64,000 nucleotides of DNA from Zhengitettix transpicula (taxonomy: Eukaryota; Arthropoda; Insecta; Orthoptera; Tetrigidae). The position numbers and the translations under genes are program-made. The notes under the pieces were generated by a model, which was given only the letters and a program-made list of their open reading frames with translations, had not been told where the DNA came from and made no database searches. The stretch covers positions 67,497,139 to 67,561,138 of the forward strand of contig CM073595.1 in assembly GCA_037074705.1 (NCBI GenBank). The letters run 5' to 3'. Every line of letters starts with the position of its first letter. Position 1 is the stretch's first letter. Positions 1 to 11,693 of the stretch are shown piece after piece.

Positions 1-610
1 TTTCCTTAGGAATGCAATGGCTACTAAAGAACAAATGGTAATAGATGAAAACTAATCTACTTTAAATTTGCATTAAAATGTTTCAATATGCCTTTCATCC
101 AGCATTGTCAAAGAATATTTATAAATGATAAGATTGAAGAGATGAGAATAAGTAAATCATCTTAACACTAATTACTTGGAATAACAATGTTTACTGATAC
201 TTTACAGCAGGTGTGGGGAAACCTTGTGGAAATATTTTTTTTTTAATTTTATAGAGATTATTTTAAACTTCATACTAACAGCAGCTATAATATACCAAGC
301 CAGATCTCTTTTAAAAGACCACAGTTTTTGAGGCCATGATTATCAGTTTAGAGTACTAATAGGTACTGTCACTTAAAATCTTTGTATCACTACAATATTA
401 ACAAAATTTTGTGGCCGAGTAGTATAATTATTTACTAGTGATCTAACAATATAATGACATTAAAGTTTCAAATACATATTATAAATTTTGTTTTTAACTT
501 AATGTCTCAACCAAATGTGAATTAAATTAAATTTTTATTACAACTAAAATTCAATATAGCTAGATTTTAGTGGCAAGGTTGATTACAACTGTTCAATTAT
601 ATCTGGTCAG
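1..610. other. Antizyme 3' UTR and downstream sequence
   Basis: This AT-rich stretch has no coding exon that I can support. It lies downstream of the antizyme stop codon on the minus strand, so its right part is probably 3' UTR. A minus-strand AATAAA lies at 534-539, about 75 bases after the stop, and is a plausible poly(A) signal. Nothing else is recognised. Confidence 0.5.
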
Positions 611-1037
611 CTATTCAGTGGAATAAAGCATGTAGAGGTTACCAGAGTCTCCAGGATTCGGGATCAACTGGTTTCCTGGGCCTAAAGTTGCAAACCCCAA
701 AAACATGAAGGTGCGAACCAAGAGTGCTGAAAGAATTTAAAAGAAAACACTTTACGTATAAAAAATGGTGGGTTATTATATGGCTAATAGAAAGCTATAC
801 CTTTTAACACCTTGCTCTCATCGAAATAGAAATTGTGAACTTCTAAAATTACACATACATCTTTTAACTGAAATAGTTTTCAGACCATTTATGAAGTAGC
901 TTTTCAGAGTATGGTGTAATATAACCACATACATTAGTCAGGGTTCTCATGCAAACAAACTTTGGTTTCAATTTCATTGCATACTACCCAAAATAGGTAT
1001 GTGCTAATTTTTATTATAACTAGTTAATGAGTATATA

Positions 1038-1087
<50 letters not shown>

Positions 1088-4000
1088 TAATATTATAATA
1101 ATATTAATAAGGGTATAACATTGTCAAAAATAATTGCAATATTAGTATTGAAAAGAAAGACCTGAAAATGAAGTATGGTGTAGCCACAGGGAATCGAAGG
1201 AAGTTCTTCAAATTTTGAAGGCTTTCAGCCACCTTCTTCAGGAAGGAGTGTTACACAATTCTGTGCACCAGCCAGCTGCAGACTTCATAGTTTTAGCCAC
1301 CGCACAGCTAGTAGCCCATAAACAATAAACACTATAATACAAGTTAGTGGCCTGGTGGGGTGTTTATTGTTTATGGGCTCTAGCCATGCGGCAGTCAAAA
1401 CTCCGCAGCCGGCCGGTGGACAGAATGGTGTAACTCTCCTTCCTGAAGGAGGAGGCTGAGAGCCTCCAAAAAATTTGTATTTATGCCAAGGTAGAGATAA
1501 GGGTTCATATTTTACATTATGGCTCATTGAGGATTACCAAGATTATTGCTATTAGTACACAGGGAATGTGTTAAATTCCCCATGTTACACACCAAAAACT
1601 ATGTTAGATAATAAAATAAAACACTCAAAATATTCACTTACCTCTATCATTACGGTCTTTCTTGAAACAAACTATTATTTGTTTACATTTCAAAATATCT
1701 TCAGCAAATTCCAGCAGTGAGACAAATCTGTACAAAAAATGTAACACAAGACAAAAATTAAAAATACAAAGCATTAATAAAACAGAAAAAAGCAACAACA
1801 AATAAGAATTTATACAAATGACATTTCTTAAATTTTCAACATTCTGAAACAAGGCCAAACAATAATAAATATTATAGATGAAGTTCACTGTGAAGAACAA
1901 ACCAGTATTAAATAATTATAAACCAATACAAACCTATCAATCTAATTTATGATAAGAAAGATTTATTTGGTTTTTAAAATATTGAATGAAGGCAAATTCA
2001 TTAAAACTTTTCATTACTTTAAGGATCCTGTGTCTTTCTACAAAGAAATTCCATCAATTGGGAGGCAAGTATTTGGGAGAATTTTATGAATAATGGTAGA
2101 GATTTTCTTCTAGGAAATAATTCCAGTAACTTTCCTAGAATTGTTTTATTGCACACCCCTCACACTCAACATGTCAAAAACAAGCTACATATACAACACT
2201 GAACTCTTATTTTTCTAGTTATATAAATTTTATGTTACATAAATTTCCACTGAAGACTTGACAGCAAATTTTTAGTCACTAAACACAAGGTATAATTGTA
2301 TATATGTTCACAAGGTACATGGATATAGCTAATTATAAATTATGACAGGTCCAAAATTTAGATAACTTAATGTAGTTATAACATATTTATAACAAGACTA
2401 AATTTTACCTATTTACACAACTCTTAAGACTAAGACAGTGACAAAAAAAACTATTACCCTTCCTTAGATCCTTCAGGAAGTATACATACTGGAACTTGAA
2501 TATACAAGCGCTCTTTCCAAAGATAAGTTTCCCAGATGACTTGAGTATTCTCTGTTAGCTGAAGTGTGAAACTTAAACGTACTGATACTTCACTTTTAGC
2601 AACTTCTAATAATTCTTTCTCCTAGGGAAATTGTTAAATTTGATCATAAAAATGGAAACAATTGCAAATAGATAACTTAATAAAACTATTACTTAAGAAA
2701 TGATAAAATCTGAACTGGACAGGTCAACTGGTAAAATATAGACATGGTTTCTTAGGACTATAATAATTATATATGTATAAGAGAGAATTTGAAGTTTAAT
2801 AATTTTTATGTGATCTGTCAGGTTAATGCAACTTTGTGTTCTAGCCTCAACAATGTACCCATATAATAAAATGAACTTACTGAACAAATTAATTCATATG
2901 GTTGGCTCACAGAGAGCTCCTTTAATTTCCCCACACCGCTGCCCTCTGTGCTAGGAGACACACTACATGCGGCATGGGGGGCATCAGGACCACCACTGAG
3001 GCCATGCTCCCAGCGTCACAGAGTATCGTGGGTTGGGCTTCTGCATCTGTTCGCTGCACATAAAAAAACTCTCGAGTCATTGGTTTGGCTTAAGTTTATG
3101 TAAATGGATCATCAAATAGGACATGATGATAGGATATTGACACAGAGACCACACACTATTCCAAAGGTAGTTTCCTTCATTCAACACTTAAAAACCCCAT
3201 CTCAACTGCAAGAAAATTTTATGTAAGATGATTTTTCAAGGTTTGCAAGTATTAAATGAAGGAACGTCCTTACTTTTTTGAGGTCTCATTGGAAATGTAA
3301 CTTTCTAAAACTAAGAGTATAAATTGTAACTATATGCCAGTGAAATTTATTTATTTCTTACGCTTTACCCCTTGTTATATAATATCAATTTACAATTATT
3401 TCATTAATACATCATGTTTGAAAATGCAGATTGTTCTGAAAGCTTTCTTTGACATATAGCACATCTTAAAACACAGTTATAACACTTTAAATCCTAGACC
3501 ATTAGTACAATTCACCTACAAAAAATTATGAAACTTAACATGGTTAAATAATTTAAAAATTTATTTTCCAAATGTTAAGTGATTTCTTTAATAAGACAAT
3601 ATCCCTCAAACATATTAAAGCCTGCTTTAGTGCTACACCCTTTTCACAATTAAACATTAATAACTTAAAATGTCAACTGATAAAATTCCGCAAAAGAACA
3701 GATCACAATTACATCATAAAATGATTTGATGTGTAAAATGTATAACTGAGAATCAATTTGATCTAGCAAACAAGAGTTACACACCATTTAACATGGAAGT
3801 ATATGTTATGAAACTGTTTAAATGGCTAGATTACTACATATAAGTAAAAAAATTTAAAGGGCTAACTATCAAACTAATATGATGCCATTCGGAATTAGAA
3901 TTAAGGATATCAAGAAATTTACCGAATAATTATGGATTAAGTTTAAAAGTTTATGAAAATATTTAAATAGGACAATTTTTATAGACATTTGAGAAAAGTA

Positions 4001-4404
4001 ATTTGCCAACATTTCCCATTTTTTTTTCTAAATACTATGTTATTAATCTTGTATACGGACGATAACTTTCCTATGTGCGTACTGGCAATCAGCTGTAAAC
4101 TTGGAAGTGTCAAATTGCGCTTTTGGTCCATTTTAACTAGCTCACTACGTCGGAATATATGATACGATTATTAATATTGTCGGGACGTTCGCCGAATAAA
4201 TTAAAAACAAATTTAGCAAACCATATTCATTTTCCATGAAGGAATAATTTAAAGATTTATAAAATGGCGGATAACACAATCAGCACCAAAATAAGTTCAA
4301 TAGATTAGTCTTACGTACTTGTCATAATTTACACTTGGCATAGCTTCTACTATTTCGTTACTGTTATCACAATTACTTAATGCCAAAGAGGCACTAATGC
4401 TCAT
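611..4404 (-). CDS. Oaz: Ornithine decarboxylase antizyme, +1 frameshifted
   Basis: Antizyme binds ornithine decarboxylase, sends it to the proteasome and lowers polyamine uptake. I place five coding exons: 4404-4319, 3053-2881, 2621-2458, 1727-1642 and 726-611. All junction phases agree, giving about 207 residues after one +1 shift. Exon 2 carries a zero-frame stretch ending PQWWS then UGA; reading resumes in +1 as DAPHAAC. The next exons match the conserved ODC-binding domain: LTENTQVIWETYLWKERLY, LPEGSKEGFVSLLEFAED, IIVCFKKDRNDRALLVRTF, then GFATLGPG, ending YSTE-stop. The first ATG in exon 1 (4402-4404) was chosen because its exon ends in phase 2 at GAC-AA/GTACGT, which fits exon 2. A second in-frame ATG lies 21 codons later; antizymes often use two starts. 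The N-terminus is the least certain part. Intron 4 holds a foldback element and a (TA)n tract. Confidence 0.93.
1022..1085. repeat. (TA)n microsatellite
   Basis: A long run of alternating TA in antizyme intron 4, next to the foldback element that begins about 40 bases to its right. Confidence 0.9.
1122..1510. mobile_element. Foldback MITE in antizyme intron
   Basis: A member of the window's common foldback family. It begins with CATTGTCAAAAATAATTG, carries a degenerate GAAAAGAAAGACCTGAAAATG end, and then TCTTCAAATTTTGAAGG and TTCAGGAAGGAGTGTTACAC. The later part holds the inverse: a GTGTAACTCTCCTTCCTGAAG segment (shown here in part) followed by CCTCCAAAAAATTTG. The centre also has a palindrome around TGTTTATTGTTTATGGGC. 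An 80-codon open frame here is accidental. No transposase is present, so it would be non-autonomous. Confidence 0.7.
2983..2989 (-). promoter_or_regulatory. Oaz: Antizyme +1 programmed frameshift site
   Basis: On the minus strand the zero frame reads TGG-TGG-TCC-TGA, with T following (UCC-UGA-U), the classic antizyme shift site. TCC is at 2989-2987 and the stop at 2986-2984. The zero frame ends here and the +1 frame stays open for 35 codons to the exon end, then joins the conserved antizyme domain in phase. In the family, polyamines raise shifting and so close a feedback loop. I did not fold the 3' side for a stimulatory pseudoknot. Confidence 0.93.
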
Positions 4405-4671
4405 AATTCGTTTGTAAATTAACAAAAAAATGTAGAGCAAATGCCTGGAAAGTGTACGACGAGCAATTGTTTAGTCTCTAACATAACATATGTCTTAAAC
4501 TTCGTTAATTCATTCGAGAATGATTCGAGTCGATAGGGGAACTTCGAGAACTATCAATTGAGTCTATTCCGATTTAGTGTTATTAATAATAGAATATATA
4601 TATAGTAATTCTGATAACAGTAATGATATATTAGAAGCTATGACAAGTGTAAAGTAATACAAGTACGTAAG
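4312..4671. repeat. Inverted repeat: antizyme exon 1 and its mirror copy
   Basis: Positions 4602-4671 on the plus strand repeat, with roughly 85 percent identity over 70 bases, the minus-strand sequence of the 3' half of antizyme exon 1 and its splice donor (about 4381-4312). Both arms contain TGATAACAGTAA, AGAAGCTATG and ACAAGTACGTAAGA. The arms are about 220 bases apart. The copy has an in-frame TAA and points away from the antizyme body, so it is not a usable exon. If antizyme transcription starts to the right of 4671, the transcript could fold the copy onto the coding exon. Confidence 0.8.
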
Positions 4672-6302
4672 ATATAATATATATGTACAAGTTACAGAAC
4701 AAATTTCGCAATTTTTTTCTCCTGGGCTCAATTGTTAGTTACCTTAATTTACCGAGTTCAACTTCATCACAACTTTGAAACTTCATTCAAAAGTAGTTTA
4801 AACGAATACTGATGCTATAAACTTCAACTGATTTAAGAATTGCGATCACTGGAGTAAAAATTCAGCCACATATTTAATATATATATTAAAAAAGTTGATC
4901 AAATATATTTTTCCAGTTACTTCCAGCCGAAACTTGTAAGTCAAATTAATTTGTGTGATTGATATAACATTTGTATATTGGTTTTGTTATCGTGAGAAGT
5001 ATTCGCCACTGTAACTTGAAAACTCGCTCCGTTAGGCTGGAAATATTTTAGCTGTAAACTTGTGTATGAAAACAAAAAATTAGACGCGTATGAATGATTC
5101 CTTGATGTATTTAAGAGAATCCTGCGACGTTGTAATGTTGTTCTCCTATGAATGTGCCATTTATCGTTGCGTATAGCAAATAGAAACCACGACGCAGCTC
5201 TGAGCAGAAGCATCATTCCTGCTATTTCAAGGAAGCTCTTGATATGACCCTATTTTTTAACCGGTGCTGTTAACATCAGTTTAAGGGAGTGGTTTGTTCT
5301 ACCTCCATCGCTTGAATGTGAGTTATGTTTGTTTTCAAGGCGGAGTTCAAATCCATCTCTGACAGAGAATACCTAAATTAATTATTTCGTGATACATTGA
5401 TAGGACGAGGATGGCACCAACTCACGTCTTGCGACAATTCGCTGGGGAATAATGAAGGAAAGAATTTCCTAGGGGTGCTAACAGACCGTCTAACCGTTGA
5501 AATGTTCATACAAATATTATAAATGTGTGATAGTTTCAATAACATTGAATAATGAACCTCTATTACGTGTCACACCACCACTTCTACACAATGAACATCA
5601 TTCCAAGTCACATGCATTTGTAACAATATTATAGGGGGCAGTAGCAGAACATTTCGATCACTCTATGCAGTAAACGGGTCAATAGTGTGTGTTAAAAGCA
5701 AAATCTTTCTCGTTTAAAATCTTGGTTCATCGGAATCCATTATGCCCACTTGTACGATATTAATGCTCGTCCCTATGTAAACAATATAGACTTAACATTG
5801 TCCGTCCGGTCATTTATGAAGTTTCTTAATTCGGGTGGAATAACACATGAAATATTGTAACATTTTAGATGAATTTGTTGTTCAGGACAACAAACTTTAA
5901 AAGCAGACAGAGTGGTGCGGACATGTCATAACCACGGAAAAGTCTGTTTGTTGTCTTCTAAAAATATACTTTTGCTGGTTAGAAACCATAAGTTATTCAC
6001 GTAAGAAAATAAATTTTCAACGGGGTTATCTTTCGTACAAAATTTTCGTAGCTGAATAACATGCAAAATAACGTTGTATATAAAAGTTGTTTGTTGCTAA
6101 AAGGTTGCCATTTGACTACACCTCGTGAATTATGAAAAATTCACTTGGTGTCGTTGAAAGTTACGAAATTGGGCGGAACGATGCCACTTCAAAAATGTTT
6201 AATTCGTATGTAACGCGATAATGTGCAATAGCAACTAACAAATAAGTTAATAAACAGGCGTGAACGCTAAAGACTAATGTCATTTGAGAGTTCATGGTAA
6301 AA
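4672..6302. other. Intergenic region between antizyme and DNase II
   Basis: The two genes are transcribed away from each other, so this 1.6 kb should hold both promoters. No clear TATA or initiator could be assigned. A 91-codon minus-strand open frame at 5216-4941 begins MMLLLRAASWFLFAIRN, which looks like a signal or mitochondrial targeting peptide. It has no recognised family, no clear splice donor, and runs toward antizyme, so I do not call it a gene. No repeats were recognised. Confidence 0.5.
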
Positions 6303-9300
6303 ATGTGTGCGCTAATAAGTTTCCAGTTCCAGAAAGAATCAATCTTAGCATGCTGGATAATTGTTTTGAACCTGTATTTTTTAACGAGTGTTGGGTGTCT
6401 TCAATGTTTATCTGAAAATGATGAACCAGTTGATTGGTAAAAAGCGCTAAAATTATTGTATGACTCACATTTGTAACATCCAAATTATATTAAACTTATT
6501 TCAGGTTTGTAATTTATAAACTTCCAAAGCTTAAACACGGCAATGATTTGATGAAAAATGGGTGCGCATATATGTATATCACATCGAGCACTGTTGAAAA
6601 TGGATGGCGTATTTCTGATATCTCCATAACAAGCAACAGGTCAATTCCTGGAATAACGCTCAAACATTTATTTGACAATGTAACAAATTTGGTAAGTAAC
6701 TTTTTAAAATAAAAAATTTTAGCATGTCACCCATTTACTCAGTTTCAAGCCACCAAAATCTGTATATTGAGAGAAATATTTAGAAAAATTGAAAGTTGTA
6801 TCATCTGTCCACAAAAATTTAAAATTAACACTGGGAAAGACGAAACTGATATTTGAAGATCAGTATTAGTGGAGTAAATATACCTTTATGGACAATTATA
6901 AATTTAAGTTTCCATAAAAGATAATGATTTATGTTAGTGTTCTTTTAATTTTTTTATATCATTCTTGCATAATCATATTACACAAACTTCTATCCAATAA
7001 AACCAAACACGAAGTTGACTATTTTCTCATAGGTTGAGTCAAATTTGTTCCGTCCTGTTTAAGTTAATGTAGAACTATTCTCCTGTTGTTTTTTTAAGAA
7101 AAGTGCATACTATATAACTTACATTTAAATATATTCTGACCATCAGAGGGATTCCTCCAAACCCAGGGCAACATGCTTAAATATAGTTTCTGTAGCCCCA
7201 TTTAATATTATTTCTCTTTCTAAACCTAAATATTAGGTTGTCAGAATTTATGACTGACAACCTGTGTTGTTTTGTATGAATTAACATTGCTGTTGCTGCA
7301 ATCAAAGAAAAATAGTATTAAAAATAAATTTCCTTAATATATAAATTCTTTATTTTTTTAAAGCATCAATTTTTGAGTGTATGGTTAATCAAAATTCTCT
7401 TGACTTTTTGTTGCATATATTTTGTTCAATTGTAAACAATAAATTATCAAGTACAAAAATAATTATTTTCTTCTGTGAATCTATTACTCATCAAGAAAGT
7501 TTTTATTTTTTAGTATTGACACAAATGTGTTCATAATTTGGTTTCCTGATAGACCAGCAACATTTTATGGATGTTATATAATGATGAGCCTCCGGAAAAT
7601 TTGAAGTCTTTTGAGTTGGGACATACTAAAGGTGCCATTCTAGCCGATAGTGACTTGGGCTTCTGGTTGATTCACAGTGTTCCCAAGTTTCCAACTTCAC
7701 CTGGAGACCATCAACAATACAAATACCCAGAAACAGGCTTAATGTATGGACAAAGTTTTCTGTGTATCACTTTAAAAACACAGCATTTAGATATAGTAGG
7801 TATGTTAGACGTGGTTAACAAAGAAATATGCATTTAAAAAAACAATACTGATTGTAGTGAAGATAGGTAAGAATATTATTTCCACATGTGTGTTGGGAGT
7901 TGTAGCATGCTAACACAATTGAGCTACTTGTAGGCTGCGTCTTAGGGTGCCAAGTGTCCACACTAAACCTGCCATTAATTTAGATTCCTTTGTACAAGTC
8001 CAAAGAGTGCAGGTTATCTACAACTAAGTGGGAGCCCAAAAGTACTTGTAGAAGGTGGTAGTGAGATAGGTTTCAGGAGTGGCATGTCAGCCAAGCCAAT
8101 AAACTCTCAACAGATTTTTAAATGTATGCTGGGAAACTACCCATTTGTAAGAATAAATAAAATATGAACACCATAACTAGAGCTGAATTTTTGTTCTAAT
8201 TTATACGCCATCTGAAAATCCTTTGATTTCTGTGATACATTCTTTCTAACGTTTCTAGCATTGAGTAAATTTAAGAATGTTGTTAGTGTCCATTTTTATT
8301 ACAAGAATTTAGTGTTTTACATATTACACTTAAAATTTAATAGTAATTTTTTACATCAAATTTATTTTCCATACATGCTCTAATCTGGGTAATAAAAATT
8401 ATGTTTGTAGGAAAGCAACTACAATTCAATGAGCCTGATATATACAACTTTAACATTCCTACATCAATGAAGGAGTCTGTGCCAAATTTAGTTGCAGTTT
8501 CACACAAAGAATGGATCCATGATGCTCCTTGGTCAAACAATGTGCAAATTAATTCTGTATCAGGGGAATCATTCATTAGTTTTGCAAAATCTTCCCATTT
8601 TGAAAAAGGTATTATCTTACCGTTATAATATTAATTTAATTGTTGGCGTGACTTTTTTTAACAGAGAAGAATTATGAATTGTAAAATATTATATACATAA
8701 ACAGATGTTCAAATTAACATGTGGGTAATACTATGTGCTTAATATTATTTCTATGGTTTTAAAGTATTAGTTCAAAACAAACATTACTGAAATTTCACAA
8801 TACATTTTGATGTGTGTTGTAGGTGTAGTACTTGTTGAAGATCAATGGGTTATTCTTGTATACTGGAAAATGCATCTTTTAACAAAGAACTCCCTTTCTT
8901 GTATTAGTTTCCCTTCTGTTCACTTCATCCGACCCCAACACAGAAAACTTAAGTTTCGAGGTCTAGAGATTATTTCATATTATGTATATCTTAAAATATC
9001 AACTGTTGTCAGATCCTTCATGATGGAATTAATTCTCATACTTCTTACCATATACATTTTCTAAAATATAATAATCTCATTATAGATCTGTATGCAGATT
9101 TTGTTGCTGAAATTCTAAATACTGGCTTATATGTTGAAACATGGCCAAATGGAGCAGGTAGACTTGCATCAGATTGTCACAACCAGTACATGTAAGTTGA
9201 GCTCTTTTCATTAAAGGGGTTATTTATATGGGTAGTGGAAGATCGGACTGAGCTGTTTTGAGAAATGAATATTCTTGGACTGTGATGAGGCAAGTGAACC

Positions 9301-11479
9301 CAGTCTCCACAACTCTATAAACAATATGGTTTGAACTTCAGAAGATCAAGGCTTTGCCACATGGCTATATTTTTAAAATAATACCCACCTGTGATTGTGA
9401 TGCAACATTTTTTTGAACTTCAAACCACTTAATTGGTTCTGCCACAACCTGCAGAACACACAGTGTGTTTATAACTCAACATTTCATACATATGAAGTTC
9501 TTTAAAATACTCCCAACTCTCATTACTTTGCTCTTAGCTATTTACATAAAAGGATAAGTATCAAACAATAACAGGAGTTCAAATTTCTGACAAATTATTA
9601 TGTGAGACATCACAATCAACCTCTTGGTAATAAATAAATGGTTCCCATTCCTGTTACCCTTACTAACTATTTGAAATACTGATTTTAAGAGGCAAGTTGT
9701 TGGTACAAAACACACAATATTGCAACCAAAGTTTGAATTTGTGCTTTTTACAGAGTGGAAAATATCGCAGCAATTACATGTGACATTGGAAGTGACAATA
9801 TTTCATTTAAATCTACAAAAGATCATTCCAAATGGGCAATTTCATCAAATGAAAGTAAACCCTGGTCCTGTATTGGTGACATTAATAGAATGGTAAGCCA
9901 TTTACTGTAGTTTTGTAAAATTGTAAACATTAATATTGTCTTATGTAGACTTTCTTAATTAAAGACAAAACAGGTAAACAGAAGTCTGGGCAAATGTGTT
10001 ATGCTCTTCAATTGAAGGAATAAAAAATTAAATTTCTATTGATTTGTATATTCCAATTATACCATAATGCCATTGCTCATAAACAGTTTGTTATATTTGT
10101 AAATAAAAATAATGAGTGAAACATTAGCAATTTTATGGTGGTTCCAAGATCACAGTCCAGATTTCTCCACCAGTAATCAACATTGAAGACTATCAAAGTA
10201 CAAGTGCAGTTAATTTTAAAACAATTCTAAATATAGTAGGAGAGAAATGGCTAGTCTGAAAACTATGAACAATGATCCGTTGTCCTGTAATTATAATAGG
10301 GATAGGCCAGATATGAGTACAACATAAATCTTTGTTATAGCAACTATTATGAAAACATTTATGCAAGGAAATATATTCTGTTCAGTTCAGGAGATACGTA
10401 CAGGGTGTGATAAAAATACTTTTCTGCTGACTATGTATCCTGTACGTAAGAATGTAATGCATGTGTTTAAGAATGACAGTTGTGTTGCTCCACTTAACAA
10501 TATTCCCTTCCATCTTCTCCCACGTAACATTTCACAAGGCATACTATTAACAAAATGTATACAGACTATATTATAATTCAGATGTGCCATAATCTCTATG
10601 ATTTATCAACAGGAAAAGTGTCACCAAATAAACTGTAGGAACTGTCTTAGCCTAATAAGATGTTAAATATCTCATATAAATATAAAAGTGCAATTTCTTG
10701 CTAAAATAGTGAAGTAAACCATTAATAAGTTTGATTATAATTTTATACATAAATACAATTAGTATGGAAAGGAAAAGATAAAGATGGCGGCTTACTTGAA
10801 CTAAAAGCTCTGTCATTAAAGACAAGGAATTCCTTCAAATTATAGGAGTCCTTCAGAAAAAGGCAAACATCACTGTGCCAGCCAACACAAGGTATTTTCT
10901 CCTGAAGAAGGAAGTCTTAACACCTCCAAAAATTTGAAGAACTTCATGTACTGAGTGATGACACAGCTTTAATATCCGGAAAGCCACCACCTTTGTCAAA
11001 CAATTATTTTAATTTCCATTAGTTATAATGTAATTAAAGTTTTTAAAATGATAGTTGACAATACTAGCCTCTTCCTCCCACATCAATTATATATATAATT
11101 GAAATAATTTGTTTGGAAATGAAAGAAATGGGTGGTAGCTTACATGAAATTGAAGCAGCCAGCCAGTATATGTAATCTCTTTCCTGAAGAAGGGGGCCAA
11201 GAGCCTATGCTTAGTTTCAATTTCATGTAAGCCGCAGTCTATTGCTGTATAAATATTTAAACATTCTTTTAAAATTTTCAGAAAAGTCAAGAGAAAAGGG
11301 GTGGTGGAACTGTCTGCATTAACAATATTTTATTATGGACTGCATACAACAAAACTGTTAATATTGTGGAAGCATGCCCAAGAATTGATGGAATGAGCCA
11401 TAAATCTGTCTCCAATATTTTATTTTTCTCCAAATTAAATTATATTCTAATTGTAATGTTTTGGTGTGCCAAAAATTAA
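6303..11479 (+). CDS. DNase2: Deoxyribonuclease II (acid DNase)
   Basis: DNase II is a lysosomal or secreted acid endonuclease that degrades DNA of dead cells and microbes. Seven exons fit in phase: 6303-6436, 6505-6691, 7553-7799, 8411-8608, 9086-9191, 9754-9892 and 11282-11479, giving about 402 residues (vertebrate enzymes have about 360). Residues 1-35 hold a hydrophobic segment, [18 protein letters not shown], as expected of a signal peptide. Next comes [13 protein letters not shown], typical of the mature N-terminus. Both HxK active-site motifs are present: GHTKG (His about 131) and DHSKW (His about 315). [17 protein letters not shown] and YGQSFLCI are also family signatures. RGGGTVC near residue 343 matches the usual C-terminal region. 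After it there is an extra hydrophobic tail, [10 protein letters not shown], that ends the protein. A poly(A) signal AATAAA lies at 11611. Introns are short except the last, which holds foldback repeats. Confidence 0.94.
10765..11250. mobile_element. Foldback MITE copies in DNase II intron 6
   Basis: The left end reads TATGGAAAGGAAAAGATAAAG then GGCTTACTTGAA; the interior has TTCTCCTGAAGAAGGAAGTC and CCTCCAAAAATTTGAAGAAC. A second partial copy at 11100-11240 has its own inverted ends, GGTAGCTTACATGAAATTG and TTCAATTTCATGTAAGCCG. It belongs to the same family as the elements in the CERK and PAIP1 introns. No coding capacity. Confidence 0.65.
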
Positions 11480-11610
11480 TACTTCTACATTGAGAAAAAT
11501 TGTTGCATGATTTTTAAACTGTCTCATATTCATACATTCTACTTTAAATATTTTCTTAACTATGTGAAACTGTATTACATGAGTATAAGTGTAGCCAACA
11601 AAAACTTTCA

Positions 11611-11622
11611 AATAAATTTATT
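11611..11622. terminator. Palindromic poly(A) signal shared by convergent genes
   Basis: AATAAATTTATT is a perfect 12-base palindrome that gives AATAAA on both strands. It lies 132 bases after the DNase II stop (plus strand) and about 72 bases after the DAPIT stop (minus strand), suitable spacing for both. The two transcripts would therefore overlap by tens of bases. Confidence 0.6.
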
Positions 11623-11693
11623 GCAAAACTATAGGACAGTTTCAAAGAAATTTGAGTTAAATTATGTTAATTTTGTACTATAAACAAATACAT

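Noticed and set aside
1285..1527. 80-codon minus-strand frame
   Set aside because: Lies inside a foldback element and reads its inverted repeats.
4941..5216. 91-codon minus-strand frame starting with a hydrophobic leader
   Set aside because: No family, no matching splice donor and no place for downstream exons before antizyme; likely chance.
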